Notes: generated by a model from the letters alone, not told the origin. A stretch of 64,000 bases of DNA from Notospermus geniculatus (GCA_002633025.1 NMRB01000749.1:187720-251719), one strand, 5' to 3'; counted from the first letter of the stretch, positions 1 through 11,642 are shown. A program made the numbers and translations.

Positions 1-1129
1 ATTTGACCTGGACAAATAAGTAAGACGACAGCAGCGTCCGGTCCAGGCCCCTCCAGGCTAATGTTACAGACAGCTTCCCAACAAAACCCGCCATCAGAAA
101 ATGAAACCAACTACGATGAAAACATCTGATATAACAAACATAAGCCACGTAAGCCTTTATTTGCGCAGTATCATTATATGGCAAGGTACACAAATGACCC
201 ATCCCTTGTTTATAGAACATCAACAGTCTCCCCGAGGCCGAGGACCTGTTTGCCAGCCTCATTATTGTCAACAAAGCGCTTAGCAGAAGCCGTTCCTCCC
301 GTCGTAATCTGTAAACAGTCTGCCAGCACTAGAGGGGAGAGACACACAAAGATTAGGATGACATTACTGGAAATATCTCGGTTGTCAAGGGTACCATTCA
401 AAATAAAATAAGACATTAGAGGGAAGACCTAAATATACCGAAGTAGATATTGTCAGTTGCAAGTTGCGGGTTCTGTGAATTATACAGGTGTGTTCAGAGT
501 GGGCAGCAGAATATCAACACTTAGGATTTAGGTGTGGATTGACCGCAAGGGGTACAAAGTGAGTGACAAATGACAACCATCTCCTATCTCAGATATCAGA
601 TACTGCCTTGCCCAATAGCAGCGGCCAACCCCCGACACACAGAGACCAAAAAGAACCAGGGCTTAACGTAATCTGTACATCACTCCGCAGGAAATTCTCT
701 CGAGAAAGTGAATGTAGTTTCAGAGCTAGGTGAGACGGCTGGTGATGTCTTTAGAACCAGACTGGCTTTTTCTAATGGTGAAGCTTCCACAATAAGCTGA
801 TCGAGAGGATTTGTCTGCAGCTTCAGGCTCAAGACAAGTCAGTATTCTTTCTGGACTGTGAATGCGACACTTTTTCCACGTCTTGAAAATGATACATTAT
901 TGCTGTTTGGCATTTGTTGAGAAGCCCTGAGGGAGAAAAAGCCAGCAACATTAAAAATTTCCATCGCTTAGAATGCATAGTTTGCATTCAGGCCTAGGCA
1001 CAGCCCAGAAAAATACAGAATGGTACTACGGCAGTGTGGGCAACAGTGGGCAGATAAATGTAAATAGCACGACTACAACAAACGGAAACTGGATGTAACG
1101 AGAAAACCTGTCAATGTACGGTCACCACT
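1..1129. other. PKA-RI intron or downstream sequence, nothing recognised
   Basis: No exon, repeat or motif could be supported here. Short open frames are present on both strands but show no family similarity. Confidence 0.5.
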
Positions 1130-1139
1130 GTACATCACA

Positions 1140-1225
1140 CAATGAACGGGGATGCGGCTGGGGTTTGAACCCAAACCTCAGCAGTGATAGGCATCAATGT
1201 TTCCACTGCGCCACTCAGGCAGCCT
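1140..1225 (-). mobile_element. tRNA-derived SINE head fragment
   Basis: On the minus strand a promoter A-box-like TGGCGCAGTGG is followed by a B-box-like GGGTTCAAACCC. The layout matches the better preserved SINE at 22341-22575. Confidence 0.6.
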
Positions 1226-1799
1226 AAAGGATTGGTCTACCTACGATTCTGAAAACCACCGTCGGATAAGCTTATGTATTAGTCAGAATTCCAAAACAAC
1301 AGAACATTCTATAAATATGTCACCAGACAGATTTAGCAGTAATGAGCTGATTGTCTGTTTTTTTATTGATCATCACCAGTTGCTAAGTCTTGGTAAAGTT
1401 GGGTCCCGATGATTCATGTTGTCTATTTATGTTTGGACCCTGAGGGCTGTGTGGGAGTCAGTGATAAGCAACATACAAATACGTCGTGACAATGCTGCAA
1501 TTCTGAATGAAAATCAAACATATATTCTTTGCCAAAGCATTAACAATTCATGCCGACTAACTAGGTTTGAATGAAGGTATCACTCAGCCAACTACTGTTG
1601 TTCGAAAGCAAGTTCATGAAATGCACCTCAGGCACAGCAAAACTGAATTTTGAATTGAACATCTTTCTCCTGCATCAGCAACAGTTGTCAACAAACGAGC
1701 AACATGTATGTACATGTACTTTACTAAAGCCTTAATGGCACATTTATGAGTCCCATGCCAAATTTAATACGGCTATCTCTATTTCAAACACGGAGGCAT

Positions 1800-1862
1800 G
1801 ATTTAGTCAGATTTTGTAGGAGGAAACCAGAACCCCCAAGAGGAAACCGACGGTGTCATAAA
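1800..1862 (-). mobile_element. SINE body fragment
   Basis: The plus-strand phrase GTAGGAGGAAACCAGAACCC is the reverse complement of the conserved SINE body segment (GGTTTCCTCCTAC) that follows the tRNA-like head at 22341-22575. Confidence 0.5.
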
Positions 1863-2529
1863 GTCTGCCTTACCGAGGGTAATTATTCTAATGGGAAATA
1901 CAACCTGCAGACCAGAAGGCGACAGGAATTCTAACTTTCCAAAGCTGTAAACAGTCTGGTGATAAAACCTGACTTGATATTTCATGGTGATGGGTCCCGG
2001 GGTGATGGGTCCATATATCAGTCATGTTTTAGAAGAGGGCAAGTGGCCTGATGTTCTTCTTCGTCCACTAAAGTACATGAATGTAGTGGAGGAATACTGG
2101 AGAGGAAATTGTTTTTATGCTTCTAAATGCTCCCAGCCTTCAGGTATCATGACAATTAGTCCAGCAAAGCAGATTTTGAGTGAACTTAGCCCTACGGCTC
2201 CATTCATACCCCTAGGACAAACTATCGACCGTCTATCTTATTCTCTACGAGCAAGAAATGAGCCCTCGATCCAGGGGTTAATCAATTGCCATAGGGTCAT
2301 GATTATTTCTCCCATTTTAATTTTCTGGCCCAGCAAGTCTTTAATCTTGTGAGCAAAGATTGGGCGAAAAGGCAATCAATGCAGAAGGTGGTTCACTCGT
2401 GTTTGTCTATTGATTAGTGAAAACTGTTAGGCATTCATCGGAATAACATAACAATCGTGCATCACAGGTTGTTTGCCTTATTTCACTATTAAAATCAGAC
2501 TGAGCCTCATAAAGGCAACAAGTGTAGGC
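1863..2529. other. Non-coding stretch without recognised content
   Basis: A 122-residue plus-strand frame is open from 1984 to 2352, but it has no recognisable domain, no plausible splice context and ordinary codon composition. I treat it as chance. Confidence 0.4.
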
Positions 2530-2845
2530 CTACCAGTTGCAGTTGGAGCAGTAGCTACCAGGTGCAAGCCTACCAAATGTTGTTGGGAAAACAGCTAACA
2601 GATGTAGGCCAACCAGCTGCAGTTCCAACAGGTGCAGGCCTACCAAGTTCCAGTTCCAACAGATGTAGGCCTACCAGCAGCAGTTCCAACAGGTGTAGGC
2701 CTACCAGCTGTAGTTCCAACAGGTGGAGCTCTACCAGCTGCAGTTCTGAAAGGTGTAGGCAACCAGCTGCAGTTGCAACAGGTGTAAGCCTACCAGTTGC
2801 AGTTCCAACAGGTACATGTAGGTGTAGGCCTACTAGTTGAAGTTG
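2530..2845. repeat. 30-bp minisatellite, about 10 units
   Basis: The unit is close to ACCAGCTGCAGTTCCAACAG followed by GTGTAGGCCT. Because the unit is a multiple of three and lacks stops, it produces matching open frames on both strands (a Ser/Arg/Thr-rich ten-residue repeat); these are not taken as genes. Confidence 0.9.
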
Positions 2846-2887
2846 GGGCAATAGCTTTCCTCATATCCTACACAAAACCCTCTTGCA

Positions 2888-3357
2888 CAGGGGTTGCGCT
2901 AGCCTGAAAAATGTGTTAGCCACTGTGGCTAACTGACTCTCAATTTTTTTAGCCACATTTTAGTTGTGTTAGCCACTGTGGCGAACCAAGCCCAAAAAAT
3001 TGTTAGCCACATCTGTTCAGTCTGAGCCAAAGTCACTGTGAAGCATGGAGGGTGTTGCGAGCAAGATTACTACACATGGCTAGAAAGTCTACGGCCTGAC
3101 CATGTGCTTTTGTTTTGACTGGAAACTGAGCACATGGCTTTGTTGTGTCTGGATTTGGACTGTTCCACTTTCAAGTGTAGGGGTTGCAGGAACCTGTTAC
3201 ATGCAGTCTTTGCATCATTAAACATGCTCAGGTATGTCAATCACCCCTCTGAAATTATGGGCTTTCGCCACAGTGGCGAGGTCTGTTGAAAATATTATCG
3301 CCACCCAGACATTTTTATCGCATTGGCGAACGTGGCGAACGGCTAGCGCAATCCCTG
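2888..3357. mobile_element. Non-autonomous DNA transposon, CA...TG ends, 6-bp target duplication
   Basis: A 470-bp element begins CAGGGGTTGCGCTAGCC and ends GGCTAGCGCAATCCCTG (17-bp inverted ends, one mismatch). It is flanked on both sides by CTTGCA (2882-2887 and 3358-3363). Inside, the word GTTAGCCACTGTGGC and its complement recur. No transposase frame is present. Confidence 0.85.
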
Positions 3358-3363
3358 CTTGCA

Positions 3364-4200
3364 CCAACAGTGTACTTCATAACACTTTCAACCTAAAACA
3401 GCAAGTCTGACTTCATGTTCAAATACAGAAAGCACATATTATACATTTTAACTTCAAAACTCGCACTTTATCATATGATAGCACTTAAGTTTTTTCCAAA
3501 GCAAAGAGCCCAGGCACATCAAAGGAAGGTTACTTTGCCAAGCGTCCTCATTATAACAGATTGAGACAATATTCCTTCCCTCCGCCTAATTCTGAGTTTG
3601 CCCTCAAGGTATCAGCTTTGAATTCACCCAAGTGAAGGCTTTTGATTACTTTACAAGGGATATTAACCGTTATTAAGAAAACCATGACAACGGAGAAATA
3701 AGCTAAGTGGTGGTGCGGAGCAAAAACGCCACAGCTAAAGGAAATTACTTCACAGTCAATTGGACATTTGAAACAATTGTAGCCAAGAGGACATGTCGGT
3801 TTTATGGGGAAGTTTTCTGTAACTCAGGTTCTTAAAAGCCCACAGGTTTCACAAAAATGTCAACTCTCTTCACTCTTAAAGAGGCACATCTTATGATTTT
3901 GTAAACAACTGATCAGCTTTTGGATGAACCAGTGGATAAACTTTTAGTTTTAATATCCCAGGCATTGTCGCCACTGCTTTCATGACCCTCTTTAACCCTT
4001 TCAACAGGCACCCGTCGCAGCTACAGACTGATGAGTTCCAACAGTGGCTGTACTGAAGAGATATGCAGAAGACACAAAGCTATTGTTTTCATCCATTTTC
4101 TGCAACAGCAACGACAGATGGTGACGGTGTGCGATTGATCCTGAGCCAGGGTAAGCTCCAGACAGGAAAGGGTTAAGACGACAACATCTCGATGTCCTAA
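3364..4200. other. PKA-RI intron, nothing recognised
   Basis: Intronic sequence downstream of exon 4208-4254 on the minus strand. I found neither the next exon nor a recognisable repeat. Confidence 0.5.
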
Positions 4201-4207
4201 TACTTAC

Positions 4208-4254
4208 ATCCACTTCTCCTTGATCTATTACATAGAAGTTATCTCCCTCATCAC
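4208..4254 (-). CDS. PRKAR1A: PKA-RI exon: domain A beta-barrel
   Basis: A 47-bp exon, acceptor TTCCAG before GTGATGAGG, donor GTGGAT|GTAAG. It finishes the split glycine codon and reads GDEGDNFYVIDQGEVD, the hallmark of the first beta-strands of cAMP-binding domain A in RI subunits. It ends in phase 0 after aspartate. The following exon, expected to begin VYVNN and to include the phosphate-binding cassette F-G-E-L-A...R, is outside the window to the left. Confidence 0.97.
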
Positions 4255-4832
4255 CTGGAAAAGAGACGGAGAAACTTTTGATAAAATGTAAAACATTAAT
4301 GAAGATGTCATGTGATCCAATGTGTTAAGGGCAGGATCTCAGGGCACAGTACACCATCACAGGCTATCCGACATGTCCTAACCCCAGAGAAGAGTGCACA
4401 GGTTTTCTTTTGCATTAAGTTTGATTTAAAACAGCACACAGAGACCGGGCCACAGTAGAACTGCTAAAACCTATGTTTTCAGTGAAATAATACAAGCATA
4501 GATGCATGTCACTTTCAAGTTGAGCTTGGCATTAGTCAAATTGAACTCGGTAACTGTTAAATCCAGACGAACGACCAACATTGTGACGCCACATCAAGAA
4601 TTTAACACACACTGACAGTGTTCCACAGTCAAATACTGGATCACCCCCTTGGGTTTCCAGACTTTTAAAAATTCTCTGCGTGAACTGATTTTGATGGGTC
4701 GGCTTCCACAATTTCAGGTAATTAGGCTGAGTTTTCTCCCCTAACTCTAGAAATGACCTCTGGGTTTCGTCATCTGAGCTACCAAAATGGTAAATCATTG
4801 ATTAATGGTGCCTGTCATTCCATAAAGACATA

Positions 4833-5101
4833 CAGTGGAACCTCCCTTAGCGGACACCACTGCCAGGAGGACACCTCTCTATTGAAGACACCAAAGTTCA
4901 GTACCACACTGATCATTTCTATTCATCTTGACCTCTGTAATCAGGACACCTCTCAATTAAGGACACCATTCGTCAGTCCCAGAGGTGTCCTTAATAGGGA
5001 GGTTCCACTGTAGTCATTTTGACCTCTGTAATCAGGACAACTCTCAATTCAGGACAGCATCTGACAGTCCCGAAGGTGTCCTTAATAGTGAGGTTCCGCT
5101 G
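4833..5101. mobile_element. pogo/Tigger-like Tc1-mariner MITE with duplicated right half
   Basis: The first element, 4833-5010 (178 bp), starts CAGTGGAACCTCCCTTAGCG and ends GGGAGGTTCCACTG, with TA on both sides (4831-4832, 5011-5012). The right half is repeated immediately after and ends GTGAGGTTCCGCTG at 5101, again followed by TA. It lies in the intron between exons 4208-4254 and 5496-5557. Confidence 0.85.
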
Positions 5102-5495
5102 TACTTTCAAAATACCCTGGTAGATAAGTGGATGACATTTCTTGACTCCAACTGACGGACCTCCAGGGAAGCACTCTGCTTCAGCTCAAGTGACAAGGAA
5201 CAGGTTTATGTATGGTGCGAAAAAGACGATCAGTAGGCGTTAAGGAAATCATCCAACAATGCCAGATTTCCTTGCTAAATCGTCCTAATTGTCATCCTAA
5301 AACACAGTGATCGTCGTCACGGAGATTGATGGATGTGTTCTAAGAAAGCTTCCCTAATGTAGAGTCAAAACCCAGGAAGTAAATACTGTGTCAAGTTTCA
5401 TTTGTCGATCAAATCAGTGCCATCAGGAAGGCAAGGGTTCCCCGACGGACATCTCTCCGCTTTGATGTCAGTCGAAAGGTTTCATGCGTGCTTAC

Positions 5496-5557
5496 CTTGT
5501 TGGATGATTATTTCTCCTGCGTGTCGGTGAACTGGGAACATGGCATCGAAAATGTCA
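5496..5557 (-). CDS. PRKAR1A: PKA-RI exon: start of cAMP-binding domain A
   Basis: A 62-bp exon, with an acceptor TTTCAG before TGACATT and a donor CAACAAG|GTAAG. The first base completes the serine codon split from the previous exon. It reads [20 protein letters not shown], then Q and the first base of a glycine codon. The first ten residues are invariant in the RI family. The HRHAGEI stretch replaces the more usual S/T-x-I-A-G-E-T, a conservative change in a surface strand. The exon has the size and position of the vertebrate exon. Confidence 0.97.
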
Positions 5558-5680
5558 CTGAAATGAACAAATATAAAGAATCATTTCAGAGTATTTTCTG
5601 AGAAACAAGTCAAAACCTTCCGACCTGGTGCAGCAAGGGGGATGTTCTGGAGTAAGGGTTTCCTAGTATGTACATTCGTT

Positions 5681-5755
5681 ATTTTTTGCATAATGAGGGG
5701 TTTGTGGACACAACAGGCTGTCTTATCTACAAACCCCTTATTATGCAAAAATAAT
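5681..5755. repeat. Short foldback, 75 bp
   Basis: TTTTGCATAATGAGGGGTTT is answered by its near-perfect complement AAACCCCTTATTATGCAAAA after a 23-bp loop, just upstream (minus strand) of exon 5496-5557. Confidence 0.8.
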
Positions 5756-6416
5756 GGATATATCGTGTATTCCTTTAATCACATAGCAGCCTCCCCTGCA
5801 TCTGAAGTGAAAGCGACATGAATACTAACATATTCATGCGACCCGGTCAACACAGAAGGGGCTCCACTTTGAAATCTCATTGCATCTTCCTCAAGGGATC
5901 TACTGAAGGTAAAAGGGCAGTTTGTGTATGACATCCCTGAAGGGAGCCAGGGGTTGATGACGGAAATGGAACAGTTGGAGTCTGATGTGTCTGAGGGAAG
6001 AAGCAGGTTTGCACAGAAACAGCATCGGGATTGGAAAGAACAGCATGGAAGAAAACACATGCCAAATGGGTTGGTATGGTTCATAAAATGAAGGAAGAGG
6101 TAAGACGCCATCAGATGAAGCCATTAGCAAGCTAAATCAGGGATTGTGGCTTTTGGGAAAGAAGGTCTGGGAATGTCTCGCTTATTCGCAGGAGGAAGAA
6201 CTGTACCGATGAAGACAGGAAGGCATGGTTATGTTACTCACTGGCTGATGGTAGGGCGAACGATAAGGATAGGTGTAGGCTAAATTTTTGGACAACAAGT
6301 CGCTCTTGTAAGAGTACATGTAGATACCCTCACTGGACAAGTGATGATGTTGTTTGGAACCACAGATCTAGGACTACATGGGAGATACCGTCTCATTATC
6401 AGCTAGGGCAAGGGCC

Positions 6417-6611
6417 TTCTCCCATAGCAGGGATTTGGTTTCACTCCTCCTCATTCATTCCCATACAATAAGTTTGTGAGTGGCAGAGACGATCCACGAT
6501 TTCGAAAAAGAGGGGGCGTGTACTAGAAACATTGAAATCTGTGGTGAATTTCAATGATTTGCTCCAAATTTCAATTGGATAAAGAGAAACAACCCCTGCT
6601 GTGGGAGGATG
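6417..6611. mobile_element. CATCCTCCCAYAGCAGGG-family MITE
   Basis: The left end is TCTCCCATAGCAGGGATTTG and the right end CCCCTGCTGTGGGAGGATGA, inverted copies of one terminal sequence. Other members in this window are at 13352-13536, 28091-28172, 40188-40412 and 51668-51885. The interior of this 195-bp copy differs from the 80-90-bp members. Confidence 0.75.
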
Positions 6612-7064
6612 AGGCAAGGATGACTTCACCTACAGTCATGTCAGTGTCACCTATTTGACCTGAGTCTCTCCTCTGGATTGTCTCCAGATCAGTGCGAACT
6701 CCATCATCAAGCCGCAGCAATCTAAGACAAGATATCAGACACCAATCCCTAGAGGCTTCGATCAAGAGATCAAATCCAATCAAAGACCCTCCCATCCTTA
6801 TCTAGAGGAGAGCAGATACAGCATCCAACCTGGGCTCATTTGTTGAAGATCACTTGACCTGCTACCTGTCGTCTTGTCAATCCATGATGAGAATCGGAAA
6901 TACTCCGTCGCTAGCATTCACAGAAATCAGCTATTCTCAGCTTCTTTTCTTTCTCGATATGTATCGGTTACCGTTAAAGGTAGCGCCGCATCGTTCGATG
7001 ACAACCAAGAGACAACCAGACACCACTTGCAAGGTACTCTGGGTTTTTCAGACAGTGTACAAGG

Positions 7065-7072
7065 TATATAAA
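7065..7072 (+). promoter_or_regulatory. TATA-box-like TATATAAA
   Basis: GGTATATAAAGAG lies 30 bp before an ATG that opens 33 codons (7102-7203). No homology or further exon supports a gene. Confidence 0.15.
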
Positions 7073-7539
7073 GAGAGGGAATACTGCGGTTTGTAACCAA
7101 GATGTCAACCAACCAAAGACGAAGACTGCCGAAACACGCAAGGACTGTCAAAATCGTTCAAGTTGAAACTTTGTCACTTACAGGAGGTATTACATCGCCT
7201 TAATCGTTCCCATGAGGATTGCAAGGGTACTCTAGTCTATAGACTAGAGGTGGCAGCTAATAGCTTCCAGGGACAGGAAGAAATGCCAACTGACTCGAGA
7301 CGTTGAAATGAAGGAGCTAGGCAAATGCTGACATAGGCTTCATAAACATTATTGGGGTAGGCCCGACTGAACGTGACGCAGAAGACAACCAGAACAGTTA
7401 GTCTGGCCAGGAATGGAGCTCACATCCCAAAAGGCACAAGTGCCAGTTTCTACCATGCTGACACAGGCGAGATCATGGCTGGCCGGGTATTGATGATTCA
7501 CAACCCCAGGGGTGCCATCATGCCACTCTGTCATGAAAG

Positions 7540-7615
7540 GGACGATGGTGTCCGGTCAGCAATCGAATCCGCAACAACAGAAGTGCCAATGTTCCCACTA
7601 CACCATCCTGACACG
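7540..7615 (-). mobile_element. Diverged tRNA-derived SINE head
   Basis: On the minus strand TGGTGTAGTGGGAACATTGG (A-box-like) is followed by GGATTCGATTGC (decayed B-box), in the same spacing as the SINE at 22341-22575. The 122-residue open frame at 7373-7741 runs across it and is discounted for that reason. Confidence 0.5.
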
Positions 7616-7741
7616 GGGGAGAGGGTTCATCCTGATCAGGTCCACAATTCGTCTGTGCTTCACAAACAACAAATGATATCATTTGAACTCCTTCCCGAAC
7701 ATCTCTCTGATTGGAAGCTTCTCAACGGAGCCACCCAATAA

Positions 7742-9130
7742 ACCACTCCCGATAGGATCAACGCCGATACCGGCAGCTACCGTATCGTTAAATACTGTAA
7801 TCAGTACGAGTATCCCCGCAGCGCACTCATTACAGTTTGAGAGATCTGTGAAGTGATTTGACTCCACAGTTCAACAAGATTACCAACAGGTAATTGAAAC
7901 TGAAGTCTCCCCGAGCTTTACCTCACATCAATTTCATCGGTAAAGTAGGACGACAATCACCGTTAACCGCCGCGATGGAAGAAGACCGCCGCGAGGGCAA
8001 CAAATCCATCAGAGTTCTAAACTCAATATTTATGCACATTAGGACAATAGCTCGGCAGTGAAACACTTTCATTTGATCCACCGACGCTCTGGGAGGATGG
8101 GTAATCGCCACATATATTACTTTTTTAAGTAATTAATGAAAATTGGAAAGCTTCTTTTATGTTCTGAGGTGATAATCCTAATATGACAGACCATCATCGT
8201 ACATGAACACCCAATTTTCTTGATTATAACTAAGGCAGAATTTTTTGTATGTTTTCTCCAAGAATGTGTCTCATATCAACTGCCTCACATTTCAGATATG
8301 GTGTCAGAGTGGCGTAGTGTCTCTGGATACCAGTCAATCATTTCAGGTGATTTCTGGTCCAGTACCTCGTCACGCATTCATGGAGTCCTTCTTTTCAAAC
8401 TCCTTCTGTTTTCAAACACACAACAGGGGTTTTGACGCCATCGATTCATCAAAGCTTGGATCTATTGACAAAATGCTGAAATCTGTTTAACTTGAGACGT
8501 TGGAACATTTAATCAAATGGAAGGCAAAGCACTCTTGTAAAACGCGACAAGGCGTTTCTTTTGCCGCACAATATCCATCTCTTGGTGCTTTGATAGCGAA
8601 GTTTTCTGGATCTCCTCTGGCAAGTCTGGAACGAGAGGCGAGTCAGGTTGGTCTTTGGAAAAGCAACTGGCACATCGTCAGAGAGCTTAAAGACAAATCA
8701 AAACGGTGACATTTGAATCTATTGAAAAGCGATGTCTTTCTTGCACACTTGTGTTTCGAGATGCATCTAAGATCACAACATGAAGTTCGACAATACAACT
8801 GTCATCACATTTTCTGGGTCAATCTGCTTGTGTATTCATGACAGACTGACTACCAATGATCCTTTTTAGCGTCGCAGGAAATTGTAGAGCGAGTGATCCC
8901 TGATGTTCCATGATCTCGCTTGACGGCGATGAATACCAATGAAACTACATCAACACTGAGCGATATCGAGAAGATTATGGTGTTTTTTCAGCCGTTTCGT
9001 GCAATTGAGTGTCATTCAACAGCCTCCATAAACTCAATGTCAATTGATAAAGTAAATGGAATGATCCACAAAGCCGTAAAGATACTTCCTTAAAGGAAAT
9101 CTCTTCGCAAGCAACGATAAACTACAGCAG
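7742..9130. other. PKA-RI intron, nothing recognised
   Basis: No exon, transposon end or tandem repeat could be supported in this stretch on either strand. Confidence 0.45.
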
Positions 9131-9132
9131 AA

Positions 9133-9455
9133 GTTCCCTTCAAAGTCACCTCTGCCAGACGGGACACCACTCTATTGAGGATGCTGCAATTTAGTTCCAA
9201 GTTGTGACCCGTGAGAGCAAAATGAGTTGAAATGCGCACAGAAGAAGACCCAAGGTAAACCAACGATTTGTTGATTTCAGCACTGTCTGCCCATTGTGAA
9301 ATTTTGTCGATTTCTGTAATTGTTCTCTGGTGTCATCTTGGGTCTTCTTTCCGGTGCATTCCGACTCATTTTGCTGTCACGGGTCACAATTGTTCATTTC
9401 TATTCAGCAATTAGGCCACCTTTCGATCAGTGAAAGTACCTGTCAGTGCCAATAG
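9133..9455. mobile_element. Decayed pogo-like MITE interrupted by a palindromic element
   Basis: The flanks (GGACACCACTCTATTGAGGA near 9160 and CATTTCTATTCAGCAATTAG near 9394) match the interior of the pogo-like MITE at 4833-5010. Between them sits the inverted-repeat element 9202-9391. Confidence 0.6.
9202..9391. mobile_element. Palindromic MITE nested in pogo-like MITE
   Basis: Inverted ends of about 50 bp start TTGTGACCCGTGAGAGCAAA and, on the other strand, ATTGTGACCCGTGACAGCAA. Both arms run to a shared AGAAGACCCAAG. Confidence 0.8.
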
Positions 9456-10114
9456 GTGTCCACTGACCACCGACCACGACACAATGGCTTGTGCCTCACC
9501 CACACCAGGAACTTTCAGTGCAACCTGCAGTTAGCTCTGCCACGTTGAGAACCAACCAAAAGAAATACTAACAGCTATGCCCGCCATATGGGTGAAAAAT
9601 TTGAGCAGGGCAGGCATTTAGATTAGAAGAATCGGTCTGGATAAGTTTTGTAACCCAAATTGCCTATTATACAAACATAGCACAGGAGGTCCGTGAACTC
9701 CCACAACACGTCTTGCCACTTTACCCAGCCCCGCCGACCCCTTCTGCTTGATAGCACCCCTTTGTCCGACAAATCCAATCTGAATCACGGAGGTCAGGCG
9801 TGCTACGGCGCTGTGACAGCTGTGAACGAACACACGAGTCAACAGCTCAGAGAAAATGGCTTATGCTAATTTGTCACTTGCAGATCATTTCAAGTAAGAG
9901 GCTCAGACGACGAAGCAACAGCTGTGAAATGGACATGAATGCATTCACGGGCAGTTATTTGGTAGTCGATCGAGTTAGATGTAGCTCCTTCAATATGATC
10001 ATTCACTTGAAGAAGGACATGGAGATGGGAGAAATGTGAGCAAGTATGCATTCACTGGCAGTTATTCGGTCCATGTGATCATTCACTTTAGTGGAAGGAG
10101 AGAAACCCTGATCA

Positions 10115-10263
10115 GGGCCTGGTTGCACAAAACTCACGATTAGCGCTAACACGCTAACTTTATGTTAGATGACGTAAAAATCCATTGTCTTTTTACGTCA
10201 TTTAACATAAAGTTAGCGCTAACACCAAGTTAGCACTAACATGAGTTTTGTGCAACCCAGCCC
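10115..10263. mobile_element. GGGCC-type foldback (GTTGCACAAAA subtype)
   Basis: A 149-bp hairpin runs from GGGCCTGGTTGCACAAAACT to AGTTTTGTGCAACCCAGCCC with a central TTTTTACGTCA pair. The outer arm matches the element at 61937-62086. Confidence 0.85.
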
Positions 10264-10879
10264 AGGTGTGACCCAAGACCTAATCCCAAAAATCGCCAAA
10301 ACTGCCTTTTTAAGATCTCATGACATAATAATCAAGAAATCAAGTTTACTGGATTGGATATCGAATCGCAGAAACCATACTGAATGAAGTACAAATAGGT
10401 GAAGCCAAGTTGTGGGTGGAAAACGGTTAGACGATATCCATTCGGGAGTACGGGGAGTGACATGCCCGCCAGTCATCATCAAGTGATCCCAGGGATACGA
10501 TGAGAGTTCGGCAAACACTTGAAGCATTCAATAAACAGGATGAACACGAGACTATTCGCGAAGTTCTCAGTTTGTCTCTTCTCTCAAGATTCTGATGAAT
10601 CAAGGCACAGTCCTAACGCAGCCGCTGGTGGCGAGCTCAACGAACTAAAAAGTATCAAAAGTGTCAAAAGGAAACCAAGAGTAATTGCCCAAAATTGCTT
10701 GTGAATGGACAACATGATCAAAGTGCTAATAAAGCTCCTAGCCTAGTGATCGTGACTCCAACTGGAGGAAAGCAATCACTTGTCAAATTAGGCTAGGCCA
10801 GGTTCACCAGCAGACATCAGAATGCAAGAGTTGACCGGGTTGGAGGTGACAGACGATTGTGAAGCAGTTGACCTGAGTG

Positions 10880-11560
10880 GGGTCACCTTGCCAAGGAAGA
10901 CCATGATGTAAGGAGCTGACTTGGTTGGAGTAGGGTATGTTAACCAAGTCAAGGAAGGCCTTAGTGGAAGTAGCCAACCTGTATGGAGTCAGGTCCGATC
11001 ACCAAACTCGGAAAGGCCTCAGTGCAGTGCGGCCAACCTGTGTGGAGTAACGGAGGTTCACCAAGCCAGGGAAGGACCAAGTGCAGGGCAGCCACGGGTG
11101 TATTCGAATCCTCGTTCTTGACCACACTCGTGCTGACCCAGTTCATGTACTTGCTGACTCAACTTGAGAACGGCAGTCTCAAACGTGTCGGGTCAAGAAC
11201 GTGTTCTTCTCACTCCCCACTCAGCGGAGGGTTGAGAAGAAGAACACGTTCTTGGCCTGACTTGAGTTGCATTCTCGGCGTTCGAGACTGCCGTTCTCAA
11301 GTTGAGTCAACAACTACATGAATTAGGTCAGCACAAGTGTGGTCAAGAAGAGGATTCGAATACGCCCACTGTGTCAGTGTGCAGAGTTGGCAGAGCAACC
11401 CATGCTGATTTGGGAGGATCACCAAGCCAAGGAAGGCCTAGGTGCAGGGCAGCCAACCCGTGTGGAGCCTGTAGGGCAACCAACCAGTGTGTACTTAGGG
11501 ATGGAAGGCCTCGGTGCAGGCTAGCCAACCTGTGTGGAGTTTGGGTAAGTTCATAGCCGG
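10880..11560. repeat. Degenerate tandem repeat, units of roughly 60-70 bp
   Basis: Phrases close to GCAGCCAACCTGTGTGGAG and CACCAAGCCAAGGAAGGCCT recur about seven times. The array is split by the long palindrome at 11100-11363. Confidence 0.75.
11100..11363. mobile_element. Long palindromic element inside a tandem array
   Basis: Left arm starts GTATTCGAATCCTCGTTCTT and right arm ends AAGAAGAGGATTCGAATAC. The arms pair for about 115 bp each with interruptions, around an 18-bp centre near 11215-11235. No coding capacity is seen. Confidence 0.8.
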
Positions 11561-11642
11561 AGATGGGTAGGTTTGCCGAGAAGAGGTTCATGAGATTCTG
11601 GGCTTCATTGGGAATGTGGGAAAATGAAGAATGATATCTTAC

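Noticed and set aside
1984-2352. 122-codon plus-strand open frame
   Set aside because: No recognisable family or exon context; within the expected range of chance frames in 64 kb.
2562-2851. Open frames on both strands with a Ser/Arg ten-residue repeat
   Set aside because: Product of a 30-bp minisatellite whose unit is a multiple of three and free of stops.
7102-7203. 33-codon frame 30 bp after a TATA-like box
   Set aside because: Short, no homology, no terminator or splice evidence; the TATA match alone is weak.
7373-7741. 122-codon plus-strand open frame
   Set aside because: It overlaps a decayed SINE head (7540-7615), has no domain, and no splice or promoter support.
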